Shown one piece after another: positions 21,723 through 32,399 of a DNA stretch of 64,000 bases. The DNA is from Helichrysum umbraculigerum (Eukaryota > Streptophyta > Magnoliopsida > Asterales > Asteraceae). The stretch is from contig CATIUR010000006.1 of the NCBI GenBank assembly GCA_949592205.1, positions 69,312,001 to 69,376,000 on the forward strand. The letters run 5' to 3'. The notes beneath the pieces are model-generated. The model saw nothing but the letters and a program-made list of their open reading frames with translations, was not told where the DNA came from and ran no database searches. The translations under genes and the position numbers were made by a program. Position 1 is the first letter of the stretch. Each line of letters opens with the position of its first letter.

Positions 21723-23101
21723 TATATATATTTATGACGATATTGTACTTCTTTCATATTCCGTTTGATGGTAACTCTATTGGAATTGTAAGCATGCATT
21801 TATAAAATCATTGTTTCACTTAATAAGTAGTTGACATTTTACAATTGATCAGTTTATCTCTTATGTAAATTCGTAAAAAGAAAATGTGGTAAGAATGAAC
21901 TTTGTAGAATACGTAACACTAATATTTAGTTATTTATAATATCAAGACCTTTAATTTAAGGTAAAATATGTTGTGTGTTAGTTATAGATTATAGAAGATA
22001 CAACATACCGTGCAACATAACTAACATCATTGTATTAGAGTTCCTCTACATCTACATGTTCTATGTATAAAATAACCACATTTAATGAGTTACAATAATT
22101 TATTGTTAGATATATAGTTGAAAAATATTGGTATCAAAGCTTTACAGTATCTCATTTTCAAAAGATAAGAAGACTTTATGCATTGTGATTTATCAAATTC
22201 ACCTAATTAATATATTTTAATTAGTACAATATTGTAGTGATTCACATAAACTTATATTTAATTTATTATAAATTTTAACTTTAATACATATTATATAAGA
22301 TGAAATACGAAGTTGTCCGATGGACGGGATTTACTCTAGTATGTATATATACATACGCATACAATAATTAATATTTGATGGGAAAAAGCACTTGTTACAT
22401 TTACTATATATCCAGCATAGGGCCCTCTTACACACTAAAAATGCTCTAAATTTAATTTGTGCATGCATAAAATTAAAAATACCTTGAGACTCGTATATTC
22501 CATTTGCCTTTAATGCCCCTCAGACCTTTCTTGACATGAATTAACAACGTACATATACTTTCAGTATGTAAAAAGAACATAAAAATATCAACCCATAAAA
22601 CGTAATTGTAAAAACGACACTAGATTCGATCGGTTTAAGCGACAAATGAATGAATAAAGTGGGTTGGGTAACGAACGGGTCAGGTTGAGTTGGATTTTTA
22701 TACACAGAGCATCAAAATTATATTAAAAACGACGTTAGATATTTAACAGTTGCTCACGACCTTTCTATATACCCTGAAAATAATCTTACTAGCTAATCGT
22801 TCTTTTTCTATCAAAATGAAAAAGCTTATAACACAAGCGAAACTAGCTTTGTTCGTTTATTCTTATTAGTAATATTAATCTATGTGTAATCAGATAATAC
22901 ATAAGCCCTGAATTAATTTCGTTTGTTATTACTTTTAAGCTATATTGATTAATAACTAAGGGTGTAATTATAGAATACATACAATAATAAGTTATAAAAC
23001 AAGTTTAATGTGTATCCTCCAGAACATTGCTATATGACGGAAACATTACTCTTCATAACTTCATAAATGTATACACTTATCATCAATATATCATTTATCT
23101 A
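21723..23101. other. Intergenic, AT-rich, nothing recognised
   Basis: No ORF with recognisable domains. Scattered TA repeats. A short stretch with GGGTTGGGTAACGAACGGGTCAGG near 22660 resembles the interior words of the hAT elements but has no termini. Confidence 0.5.
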
Positions 23102-23109
23102 CTTTTTAT

Positions 23110-23496
23110 TAGAGGTGGCAAAATGAATGGGTCGGGTTGGGTTGGGTCACGGGTCTAGATGGGTTTGGGTCTAAATGGGTCCCGGTCTAGATGGGTCATT
23201 TAGAATGATGGGTCTAAACAGGTCCGGGTCAAATGGGTCTCGGGTCGGGTCGGGTAATCGGGTTCAACAGTATTTTTTTTTATTTGAGTGAAAAATGAAA
23301 TGAGGTGGAAAATTTTTTTTTTACCCACTAAACCCGTCTAAACCCGTTGGTTAATTGTTACACAATTAGAGGTTATATTGAAAACCCATTTAGACCCATC
23401 CAAAAAATGGGGAGGAGACCCAACAAACCCATCCCCTACTAAAAATTAACCAAATTGACCCATAATTAACCAATGGGTTTAAAATTGTCACCTCTA
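23110..23496. mobile_element. hAT-type MITE (387 bp) with intact 8-bp duplication
   Basis: Termini TAGAGGTGGCAAAAT and ATTGTCACCTCTA are inverted repeats, and the flanks carry the identical 8-bp duplication CTTTTTAT (23102-23109 and 23497-23504), the length expected for hAT elements. The interior is full of GGGTC/GGGTTGGG words on the left and their complements on the right, so much of it can fold back. No transposase. Confidence 0.92.
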
Positions 23497-23504
23497 CTTT
23501 TTAT

Positions 23505-23884
23505 CATACATATCATAAATGTATACACTTGTCATCAATATATCATTTATCTACTTTTTATCGTACACACATGTAATACGTAATTTAGATTTATAAAAAG
23601 AAATCACAAAAGGAATAAAAGAGCATTGTTCATAACATGCGTATTGTATATATAGGTAGAGTAGAGTTCAAATGAGTACATCAATTTTGAGTGAGAATAT
23701 AATAATATCAAAATTAAAAAGTATAGATTAAACTTACAAACTAACATCGATCTGTATAACAATTTATGTACTTTGAATTGTACATATACGTTGAATATGT
23801 TTTAGGATTAGAAAAAGGTAAAAGATCTCTACACGACGAAAATGTTAGTCTTTATAAATTAAAAATAAATGTATACCAAGAGGT
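23505..23884. other. Intergenic with a fold-back terminus fragment
   Basis: 23649-23700 (GTAGAGTTCAAATGAGTACATC...GAGTGAGAAT) is a copy of the terminus of the element at 20871-21722; the rest of that element is absent. Otherwise AT-rich and without recognisable features. Confidence 0.6.
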
Positions 23885-24048
23885 TGGGGCCATTGGCCTA
23901 GCGGTATGAGAGAGACCTTTCAACCAAGAAGTTGGAGGTTCAAGCCTCATTTGAGGCCGTGAGTTTATATATTAGTGGATTTTGTGGTTGTATATAATAT
24001 GTGAGTTAGGTTGTAGGATTGTCTTTCCATAAAAATAAAATAAATAAA
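23885..24048 (+). mobile_element. tRNA-derived SINE
   Basis: Contains an RNA polymerase III box A (TGGCCTAGCGG, 23894-23904) and, 33 bases later, box B (GGTTCAAGCCT, 23937-23947), the spacing of a tRNA-like promoter. A non-tRNA body follows, and it ends in an A/AAT-rich tail. The sequence AATAAATGTA occurs both just before the element and after the tail, a plausible target duplication. Ends are approximate to a few bases. Confidence 0.8.
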
Positions 24049-24461
24049 TGTAAACACTTATCATCTATGTATCATTTATGTACATTGAATTGTACATACA
24101 CATATACACATAGGATGTATTTTAGGATTGTCAATTATTATTATTATTTTAACAAAAAATAATGCTTTAGGTTTGAAAGAAAAAAACTCCAGTAAAAGAC
24201 ACAATATGAAGTATTCATTAGTTGCCTGATGTATATATAGATAAATGTGACTTTTGGCTTTGTATTAAATATGAAATGATAGGAAGTTGATGTTAAAAAA
24301 TTTTACAGTATATAAATAGATGTGTTTATTGTAACGTTAATACCTAGTGTTTTGACGCATCCTACAATCCGTACATTAGTAACTAAGTTTCACGCATTGT
24401 ACAAAATAGTTCTCTTAAGTATGGGTTTGGCACTTCGCATATCTTTTTGCATCAATATATA
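24049..24461. other. Intergenic, nothing recognised
   Basis: AT-rich without ORFs or repeat structure. Confidence 0.5.
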
Positions 24462-24711
24462 CTCTCTCCGTCCCAATATAAATGTCATGTGCTAACTTTT
24501 TGAGTCTTTCATTTTCAACTTTGATCTTGTTTGTGTTATATAATATTTGATGCAAAATATATGAATGGATTGGGTTTAAAATGTATTTTCATTAGTATAA
24601 TTTTCTTAAAGTATTATATAACACAAACAAATATATATAAGGTCGAAGTTGAAAAAAAAAAAAGACTTCGAAAACTGAAACATGATACTCATTTTGGAAC
24701 GGATCGCGTTT
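24462..24711. mobile_element. Stowaway-type MITE (about 250 bp)
   Basis: The left end CTCTCTCCGTCCCAATAT is the classic plant Stowaway (Tc1/mariner) terminus after a TA. The right end TTGGAACGGATCGCG...TA is a mutated inverse. Interior arms pair over much of the length, for instance TTGTGTTATATAATA with TATTATATAACACAA. The TIR on the right is degenerate, so it is an old insertion. Confidence 0.75.
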
Positions 24712-25473
24712 GTATATTATATATATATATATATATATAATACTTGTATATATATACTTAAAAAAAGTTGATAGTGATCAAAATTTGTAGTGTATTTGAA
24801 GTTGTTGGTGATGCTGGCATTCATTATTGAGCTACAGTAAAAGGCTTGTTGTTCATAATATATATATCCGAGTCATGAGTCAGTGATGTGAAATATGATT
24901 TGGCCTCTCTTCTGCCTACTAATGGAAATGGCAATGGCAATGACAATGGCAATACATGCCATACTTGTTGTGTCTTCTCAACAATCAACCGCTCTCACCA
25001 AGTTTTACCTATATACTACCAGTACTTATATAATTCTAATCATACTATGCAAATGCCTTAAATCAATGACTTTAACCAAAACATGATGAAATCAGTTTGA
25101 GATGACCAAAATTGGTGACTTTCACTATTGAACATGATGAGACGAATGACACTAGAAGGAAATCTTCATAACATAAAAAACAAGAAACTGAATGGAGCAC
25201 AGCAGCCACTTGAAAATGATATTACAATTGTGATTGCAAACCCCAAATGGTTTTCACAATTTCACCTCTCCCTCAACCAACAACATCCCTTTGTTCCCAA
25301 CCTCTAACCATTTCTCTCAGAAGCAAAAACATTCCAAAACTTCGCATCCTTGCTTCTGTCATGGTGTGCCCAATTCTGCAATTGAATCAATAGCTGGTAA
25401 AACGACTGTACACGAACACGAGTCCACCAGCTCTCACTAAGAATTTCTAGCTTCATCATCATCATCATCCCAT
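24712..25473 (-). other. 3' flank of the U-box gene
   Basis: Downstream of the stop codon (the gene is on the minus strand). It includes the likely 3' untranslated region. No clear plant polyadenylation signal stands out. Small ORFs here are not convincing genes. Confidence 0.5.
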
Positions 25474-26823
25474 TCACTGAATGGTTCTTGTAAGCTTGCA
25501 TTTGGAAATGAAAGCTGAATCTGAATAGTTTAAGCTACATAACTTCAAAAGCTCTGCTGATTGCTGCTTTAGTGATGGATTACAACCACTCTGTATAACA
25601 AGTAAAAGCTTTGCAGCAAGACCCACATCCACAGCAATCAATGAATACTCTTGAGGTGAAAGCTTGCATACAGACCATAAGATTGACAAAGCGTGTTGTG
25701 TACAGCTTTCCGAAACGCGCATCAACAATCTTACCATATTCGGTATGGTGCTCGAACAATCACTTAAAGCGACCTTACCTTCTCTAACACTTGATAATGC
25801 ATCCAATATAAAAAGGCCTAATTCCAAACAATCAGGATTTAAGCTAGGTACCAGTTCAACCAATTGAGCAACGGCACCAATGCTAACTATCATGCTTCGA
25901 ACTCGTTTATGCAAACAAAGTGATTTAATTAAGCTAAGCCCGGGAAGATGCCCACTTGGGTGTCTCTTATCTCTAACTAATCTCATCAAAGCAACAAGTA
26001 AACTATGGCTCGACACGCTTTCCACTTGAAAATCATTTCCTTCCATCAAAAGTTGGATTAATCGTGTACAATTAATCTTTGTTTCTATAGAACCTTCATT
26101 TAACATGTCTACCATTAACGATACCTTGGCAGGCTGCATCAGGTTCAATCTCGAAGACGAATCAAGATACAATTGAACAAGAATTGAAACAACCTCAGAA
26201 CCGATAGCATGAGATGTATAAGGGCCTAATAAAGATGAAAGAAGACTCACCCCGCCTTTATCAACCACTGTTTTTCTAGCGATAACATGAGTCGTAACAA
26301 GTCGTCGTAGCTCCTTGAGCGAGTGCACACGAGCCTGGCCCTTTAAATTCTTGAGTTTATCTAAAATCTCAGATGCAGTCCCTTGTACATCTTGAGATCT
26401 ATTCTTCATTTGAAAGTGTTTAGTTGAGAACCAAGTGTGAATTAGCCTGTGAAGAGTATTGTTTGGTGTAAGTGAATCATCCCATAGTTCTTGCATAGTA
26501 GTTGGGCACGTGAAATGTCCCAAACTGAACCATTTCAGGATATTAGAGCGCTCATATGTTTGTCCCGTGCATAGAGTAACAGGGTCTTCCATGGGTTCAA
26601 GTGAAATTGGGCAAATGAACACGGATGGAATCTCAACCATATCTAATTCTTCAATCATTTTTTTCAGATCCAGTTTCCCACCAAACCCCCCACCAAACCC
26701 ACCACCAATTCCCACACCAACATTACCACCACCACCACCACCCAAAACTCCATCTTTGACAGCAGTTTCTAGATCCAGAACCTGCCCATCACCCCCATCT
26801 CTGTTGGGAATAAACACAGGCAT
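25474..26823 (-). CDS. PUB30/PUB31: U-box/ARM-repeat E3 ubiquitin ligase, PUB30/PUB31 type
   Basis: A 449-residue intronless protein. Plant U-box proteins transfer ubiquitin from an E2 enzyme to substrates. The N-terminus (residues 1-30) has the DGGDGQVLDLETAVKDG motif of the PUB30/PUB31 group, then a glycine-rich stretch (about 28-49), the U-box (about 66-137: IPSVFICPISLEPMEDPV, GQTYER, CPTT, NNTLHRLI), then a helical C-terminal region of ARM-like repeats (about 160-445) for substrate binding. Length matches the family as I remember it. I chose the ATG at 26823 because the family motif begins there; an in-frame ATG at 26889 would add 22 residues of unrelated sequence. Arabidopsis PUB30 is reported to affect salt tolerance. 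Upstream, a W-box-like TTGACC occurs on the minus strand near 26970. The frame is open and intact, and this is the only convincing host gene in the window. Its nearest neighbours are MITEs. Confidence 0.94.
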   Translation of the reverse strand: MPVFIPNRDGGDGQVLDLETAVKDGVLGGGGGGNVGVGIGGGFGGGFGGKLDLKKMIEELDMVEIPSVFICPISLEPMEDPVTLCTGQTYERSNILKWFSLGHFTCPTTMQELWDDSLTPNNTLHRLIHTWFSTKHFQMKNRSQDVQGTASEILDKLKNLKGQARVHSLKELRRLVTTHVIARKTVVDKGGVSLLSSLLGPYTSHAIGSEVVSILVQLYLDSSSRLNLMQPAKVSLMVDMLNEGSIETKINCTRLIQLLMEGNDFQVESVSSHSLLVALMRLVRDKRHPSGHLPGLSLIKSLCLHKRVRSMIVSIGAVAQLVELVPSLNPDCLELGLFILDALSSVREGKVALSDCSSTIPNMVRLLMRVSESCTQHALSILWSVCKLSPQEYSLIAVDVGLAAKLLLVIQSGCNPSLKQQSAELLKLCSLNYSDSAFISKCKLTRTIQ

Positions 26824-27576
26824 TTTCGCAAACACTTGGTGTGCATAAACACAAATATAAAACACCTTCAAAGGCACATTACATTGCAAAGAAACATGGT
26901 TGTATATTATCTATATCTCTCCTCTAAAAATAGTGAGTCTTTCTCACTTTAACTGATTGTTTCCTCGGTCAAAAGGCTCATCTACATCTACATCATGTAA
27001 TAATTATAACATAAAAAGATTTTTATTATAATATAATATAATGACCCAAAATTCAAAGTAATTCACCTCTCATTCAAAGGGTTGAATTGAATCATCATCA
27101 AAACAAATGTAGCAGAGTGAATATAAAAGTAGACTACACAAACATCTATGTACTCTGTACTTTTTTTTATAAATAATAAATAATTATTATTATTTACTAC
27201 TACTACTAGTATAAAAGAATCATCAAAAGAAGGGGGAAATTTACCACTAAATAACAAAGGGACATAAATCAGACAGAACCTGTTACATTTGAAGTCCTCA
27301 ATTTAAGAAAATAAAAAGCTACTGATGATGATGATGATGAAAATTTTGAGTCAAAGAAACAGAGAACATGGGGCAGATGTTCACAACAAAATTAATAAAG
27401 TAAAATAAAAAAATCAAAATAAAGTAATAAAGATATAAAATTAAATAATGGAGATAGAATTTTGTATTCAATGTTTTGTTTGATGGAAACTATGGAGAAG
27501 TGGGCCCACTCTTACCTCATCGGCCCGGTTACACGTGCTGGCCTTTTTTATTTTATTTTTCATTGTTTTTTGAATC
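26824..27576 (-). promoter_or_regulatory. Upstream region of the U-box gene
   Basis: Contains the likely 5' untranslated region and promoter, read on the minus strand. Pyrimidine/purine-rich patches (26925-26950), a TTGACC W-box-like site (about 26970), TA-rich sequence near 27010-27040 and a GAT repeat near 27325 are visible. No TATA box can be assigned with confidence. Confidence 0.4.
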
Positions 27577-27579
27577 TTA

Positions 27580-28194
27580 GAGCACATGGTGTGGTGTCGG
27601 TGTTTTGGGACAGTGTTCTGGAGAATGTTGAAGGTGAAGATTTTGTGGTGTGGTAAAATTGAATTCTCGACGTTCTGAACAGTGTTCTGGAGTTTTTTAT
27701 TATTTGTTTTATTTGATTTTTTAATAAAAATAATTATATAAATTAATATATAAAAAACAAATAAATTAATTAAAACTAATAATATAACTTATTTATAAAT
27801 TATACAATTAACAAAAAATTACAAATTTATTTGTTGGTTTCCTGCTCACCCACGTGCCATTCATTTTATTATTATTATTATATTATTATTATTATTTATA
27901 TACTATATATATTTATGTATGTACCTATGGTCTCCTTCTTCTCCTTCTTTCCAAACCTGCAACAAGAGAAAAAATATATATATATATGTTTTGTTTGTAA
28001 TTGAAATTCGTTTGGAGAAGAAGAAAACAAAAGGAAATTGAGAACACCGAACCCACCCAACGTCCGGAAACGAACGCTGAAACCAAAAGTTGACGAGAAC
28101 ACCGGCGAGAACGTCGGTGCGGGGCGGAAGAACGCCGTCCGACGGCGTTCTCGTCGGAAAACGCTGATGCCACGGAGGACCATACCGTGTGCTC
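27580..28194. mobile_element. PIF/Harbinger (Tourist-type) MITE upstream of the U-box gene
   Basis: Termini GAGCACATGGTGTGG and CCATACCGTGTGCTC form inverted repeats, flanked by the 3-bp duplication TTA (27577-27579 and 28195-28197), which is diagnostic of PIF/Harbinger. The left part is T-rich, the right part (28030-28190) is unusually GC-rich and contains the palindrome AGAACGCCGTC-C-GACGGCGTTCT. The overlapping minus-strand ORF at 27896-28183 is a by-product of this GC-rich arm. No transposase. It lies about 0.75 kb upstream of the U-box start codon. Confidence 0.85.
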
Positions 28195-28197
28195 TTA

Positions 28198-28466
28198 CAG
28201 TTTGGAGATGAAGATAGAGCTAGAGATGAAGATGAAGCAAGAAGTTAGATAATGGAGATGAAGCTTTTATTTAGAATTGTAGTTGTTGCTTATATTTTTC
28301 AATAAGTGTTTGGCAACCTAACTATGGTTGAAACTTATAAATATAAAATGTGTAATTTCAGTATAATCCTAGCTATAAAAATCCTTTGATTTATATATCA
28401 ATTTATATTTATAAAATAAAACAAGATTTTTTCCTTATTTCTTAGTTATGTTAAATCATTACATCT
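28198..28466. other. Intergenic, nothing recognised
   Basis: AT-rich with no supported feature. Confidence 0.5.
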
Positions 28467-28474
28467 TTATTTTA

Positions 28475-28606
28475 GGGAGCTGATGAATACAACAAATAAA
28501 AGTTATTCATATACCAAAACTGTGCTTTGAATACTTGTACTATATGCAATAACTACTGTACAGTTGTTGTATGAATCAATTTTATTTGTTGTATTTATCA
28601 ACTCCC
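28475..28606. mobile_element. Small MITE (132 bp) with 8-bp duplication
   Basis: GGGAGCTGATGAATACAACA at the left is inverted at the right (TGTTGTATTTATCAACTCCC), and the flanks carry the exact 8-bp duplication TTATTTTA (28467-28474 and 28607-28614). The duplication length points to hAT; the terminus differs from the TAGAGGTGGCA family. Confidence 0.88.
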
Positions 28607-28614
28607 TTATTTTA

Positions 28615-28904
28615 AAGCTACCTAATTATGCCTCGTCATTCAATTAGTTTTCCTTAAAAGTCTTTATTATTTCTAACACTTTCATCCTAAAAGTTTTCAA
28701 GATTTTTTAAGTTCCTAACAAACTACTACATTTTATTTTATGAGTGATCCTAATTCATAAAGTATTATACTTTATTATAATAGATTTTTAAATTCTTGCA
28801 TTACATTTATTATAAAACTAATGATTTGTTTGATTGTTTCTACATAAAAAAAATGAATTTATTGTCTTACTGATATTTCATACATTGCAATTACATATTA
28901 TATC
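28615..28904. other. Intergenic, nothing recognised
   Basis: AT-rich genomic flank immediately left of retrotransposon A. Confidence 0.5.
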
Positions 28905-29964
28905 TGTTGAGTCACTGGTCGCTGACCATGTTGAGTCACTGGTTGCTGACCAACTCAACTATACACTACTCAATGAAGAAATGGATTGTGTCAAAGCTGC
29001 TGTTGCTGGAGTTTATTACTGCTGATCATTATTCACTCTACTCTCAAGGGAAATGATATGCCGAGGAAGATTAGAATTCAACCTTGTGTATCGCTGATAT
29101 TTAGCAGCGAGAGTTCTACATCTTCAAATCTAATAAGGCAAAAGTCACTGCCCGAATAATAGCTATTCGTTGAAGATCTCTATTTCAAGTCATTCTACAA
29201 GAGCATGTTAGCTCGCAGTGAGTGAGGAGAATTACTGCATCTTCAGTGACTATTCAATAAAGCCTCTCAATCACCAAGTGCAAAAGTTCTGTACTTATAT
29301 ACACATCAGCAAGAGTCTTCGTACTTGAAGAATGTTCGAATGATTACGTGGCGGCAACTGATTGGATTTAAGGTAACGAGATATTTGCGGTAATAGAATT
29401 GGGACCCGCAATATGTCGGTTCATCAGAGATCAAGCCAATCAAGTTGCAACACGTGTCCTTCCAAGATCCTATTTTGTAGGAGATATTCACGGGATTCTT
29501 GTAGTATATATAGTTCAGCTTATTGTACTTTTGAGGCTAGTTTTTTTGTACGTACTTATCACTTGTGTGTTCAGTGATCAGTTTGTCTAGGGTACGTTAC
29601 AGTAACTCAGCGAGTGAGCAGTTAGCGTGTTTGTCCATTACTGCTAATCTCATTTGTAATAAGTTAGCTTGTGTGTTTGATTTGGATTAGCTTGGGCTAG
29701 TCCATTCCGCAATCAACACTTGTGAATTTTATGATCAATATAATTCACCATTTAGCTACTATTACTATTGTTCTTTGATATTGTCATATCTGATTTACTA
29801 TCTGTTACTATATACTCTGTTTGTGTTCAATCAATTAAAAACTAGCTAAATAACTCAAGTAAAATCAGAAATAGTTTTTAATTGTATTCAACCCCCCCTT
29901 CTACAATTAAACTTTACATATTGAGATTCCATATCACTTATCAATAGTGATTACGGGACTATCA
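28905..29964 (+). repeat. 5' LTR of element A (1060 bp)
   Basis: Begins TGTTGAGTCACTGG, ends GACTATCA, and is followed at once by a tRNA-Met primer site (TGGTATCAGAGC, 29967-29978). A TATA-like TATATATAG lies near 29504. No second copy is in the window, so the boundary rests on termini and primer site. Confidence 0.8.
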
Positions 29965-29966
29965 AT

Positions 29967-29978
29967 TGGTATCAGAGC
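29967..29978 (+). other. Primer binding site, initiator tRNA-Met
   Basis: TGGTATCAGAGC, exact complement of the plant initiator tRNA-Met 3' end, two bases after the LTR. Confidence 0.93.
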
Positions 29979-30011
29979 AGAGTTGGTTTAAATCAATTAA
30001 CCAGATCTGCA

Positions 30012-32399
30012 ATGGAATCAGTAAAGTACAGCTGTGTCGACTCTGAGTATCAGAAGGGAAATGGTTCTACTACAAAACCTCCAGCGTTTGATCCCTCTAG
30101 GATTGAAACCTGGATGTCCCGGATGATGATGTTTCTTGAGCTTATTGATGATCATCTTTGCAATATCATAACCAACGGTCCTCATATTCCAACCACTATT
30201 ATTCCTGCTGTTGTAGCTACTGCTACCACTCCTGCAATACCAGAAATGGTTTTGCCTAAGAGAGAGGAACAGTGAACGGATGAGGATAAATGATTGGTTA
30301 GATTAGATAAACAAGCTAAAATCTACATTGGCATGTCACTTCCTGACGAAATGTTTGAATCAATCAGGCTTTGCAAAACTGCAAAAGATATGTGGGATAC
30401 CCTTAGGAATATATATATTGGAACTCCTGATATTATTCGCTCCAGGGAAGTAAATCTCACTCGCCAGTATGAGCTGTTCGCAATGGAACCCAACGAGTCA
30501 CTATCTTCTACTTATACCAGATATCAATCGCTGATGAACAAGATGGAGAAGGCTGGTATAGGAAAGGAGCAGCGATTTGTTGTTGAAAAGTTCTTGGAAT
30601 TATTGCCAAGAAAAGTTTGGGGAACCATTGCTACATGTACGAGATAGAGAAATGATTATACAAATCTTAATCTTACTCAAGTCTATGGTATTTTGCTCAA
30701 CTGAGAGCAGTCGGAAAATCAAGCTGATCAGAGTGAGCATATTCGTGCAACACTTGGAAGTCAGAAGATATCCAATGCCCTTGTAGCTGAGCTTGAGGAA
30801 ATCGATCAAAGGCATAAATCAAAATCAAAAGTTTCTAAGCAAAGCTCAAAGTCGCTGATAGCTAGTGAAGAAGGTGAAGGTACTGAAGAACAGTCGGAGT
30901 ATGAATATGATGAGGGTCTAGAAAAGCTGGAAAGAGACATGGCAATGATGGTTGCAAATTTCAGAAGGAACACCAGATCAAAAAGATTCGTTGGTGCTCC
31001 ATCATCTGAAAATTTCAAATCAAAAGGTGAATGCTACAAATGTGGTAAACCTGGTCACTTTGCAGCTGATTGTAGATCAAAGTCAGCCAACCAAGTCCCT
31101 AAACCAGTGCCTGATTTCAGAAATGACAAGTACAACAAGTACAAGGCAAAATATAAGAAGCTGAAGGCAATGGCTAAATCTGGAAAGAAGAAGGGAAAAG
31201 GTTTCGTCGCTGAAGAAGGTTCATTCAGTGACTCTGACTCCTCATCATCAGATGAAGAAGAAGCAATGATTTGTTTAAATAAGGAGTACTGTCTGATGGC
31301 TGATGACGCTGAATTTCTTCAAGATATCAAAGAAGTCACTCCTAAGTGTTCAGCATCTGAATGGAATCCTGAAACTCTTTACAAGGTACACTGTTTCAAA
31401 TCATCTTCAGTTTCTGAAAAAGAGAATGTTTTTGAGTCTCTGATAGTTGACTTATCAAATGCTCATGACATTCAGAAAAGACAGCGATGTGAGATCAGTG
31501 ACTTAAAATCAAGGCTATATAATCAAGGTGAAAATGTGTCAAAACTAAAATGATTAAAACTAGATCTTGATGCACAAACTTATGCAAATCAAGTATGTGT
31601 TCAAGAAAAGGTAAAATTTGAAACACAATTTCAACAACTTAAAAAAGTCATGGAATTTTGGTGCAAATCAAATGATAATGTCAATCAATGTGTCAATAAT
31701 CAAATTCCAAAACAAGTTAAAGCTATTTTGGGAGGAGATTATGAATATGCTGCATCACTCGCTGACTCAACGAAAGTTGATCCTGTCTTTGATCCCAAGG
31801 GAAATTTTTCAGAAGCTATTTTTGAACCTATATCAGTCTTCAGTGAGCCAAGACCAAATAATTTCACTAAAAGAAAATTGGTCACTGATGATTCTGATAT
31901 GACAGAAGGTAGAGATGAGATAAATATTTTGAAAATTATCAAATCATCAGTAACTTCACATCTCATCAAAACCATCTCTGATAATCAAATTATTATCAGA
32001 AACTTCACTGACACTTTACCAGTCACTGAGAAAACTTCCATCAGTGATCTTAAGTCAAAGATGCAGGAAGTTAAAATCAGCAAGAGAAGTTGTTTGACTG
32101 TGTCAGATCAGCAACTTAAAACAAGGAAAGTCAAAAAGGCCAGTCATTTTAATAAAAAGTGTTATAAATGTGGTGAAAGACAGCACTTGTCATCTGAATG
32201 CTTAGCTCTACCTATTTCAAAACATCAAATCATCAGTGAGCATTCAGATACGATTTATGCAAATCAGTGGAAGCCAAAACCTAGGCTTAGCCACTATGAA
32301 CCCACTTCTGGCTGGGTTCACCAGTTAAACTTAAATGAACAAATAGATTCTTTGAATTTATTTATTTATTTTTGCTTTATCTTTTTAAATTTTTTTTGA
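30012..32399 (+). pseudogene. Gag of element A, five in-frame stops and no frameshift
   Basis: One continuous frame of about 795 codons that encodes a SIRE-like copia Gag. N-terminal region (KPPAFDPSRIETWMSRM) and capsid-like segment (KTAKDMWDTL, SLSSTYTRYQSLMNKM) are followed by an acidic, E/S-rich part, a CCHC zinc knuckle (CYKCGKPGHFAADC, 31032-31073), a coiled-coil-like stretch and a second knuckle (CYKCGERQHLSSEC, 32160-32201). In-frame stops are TGA 30273, TGA 30291, TAG 30645, TGA 30702 and TGA 31551. All can arise by a single C to T or G to A transition from sense codons, and no insertion or deletion disturbs the frame. Gag would form the particle that packages element RNA; this copy cannot make it. 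Confidence 0.9.

Noticed and set aside
26824..26889. Longer N-terminus of the U-box protein from ATG 26889
   Set aside because: The extra 22 residues do not resemble the family, whose N-terminal motif starts at the next in-frame ATG.
27896..28183. Minus-strand 95-residue arginine-rich ORF
   Set aside because: It lies inside the GC-rich arm of a Harbinger-type MITE and has no supporting motif.
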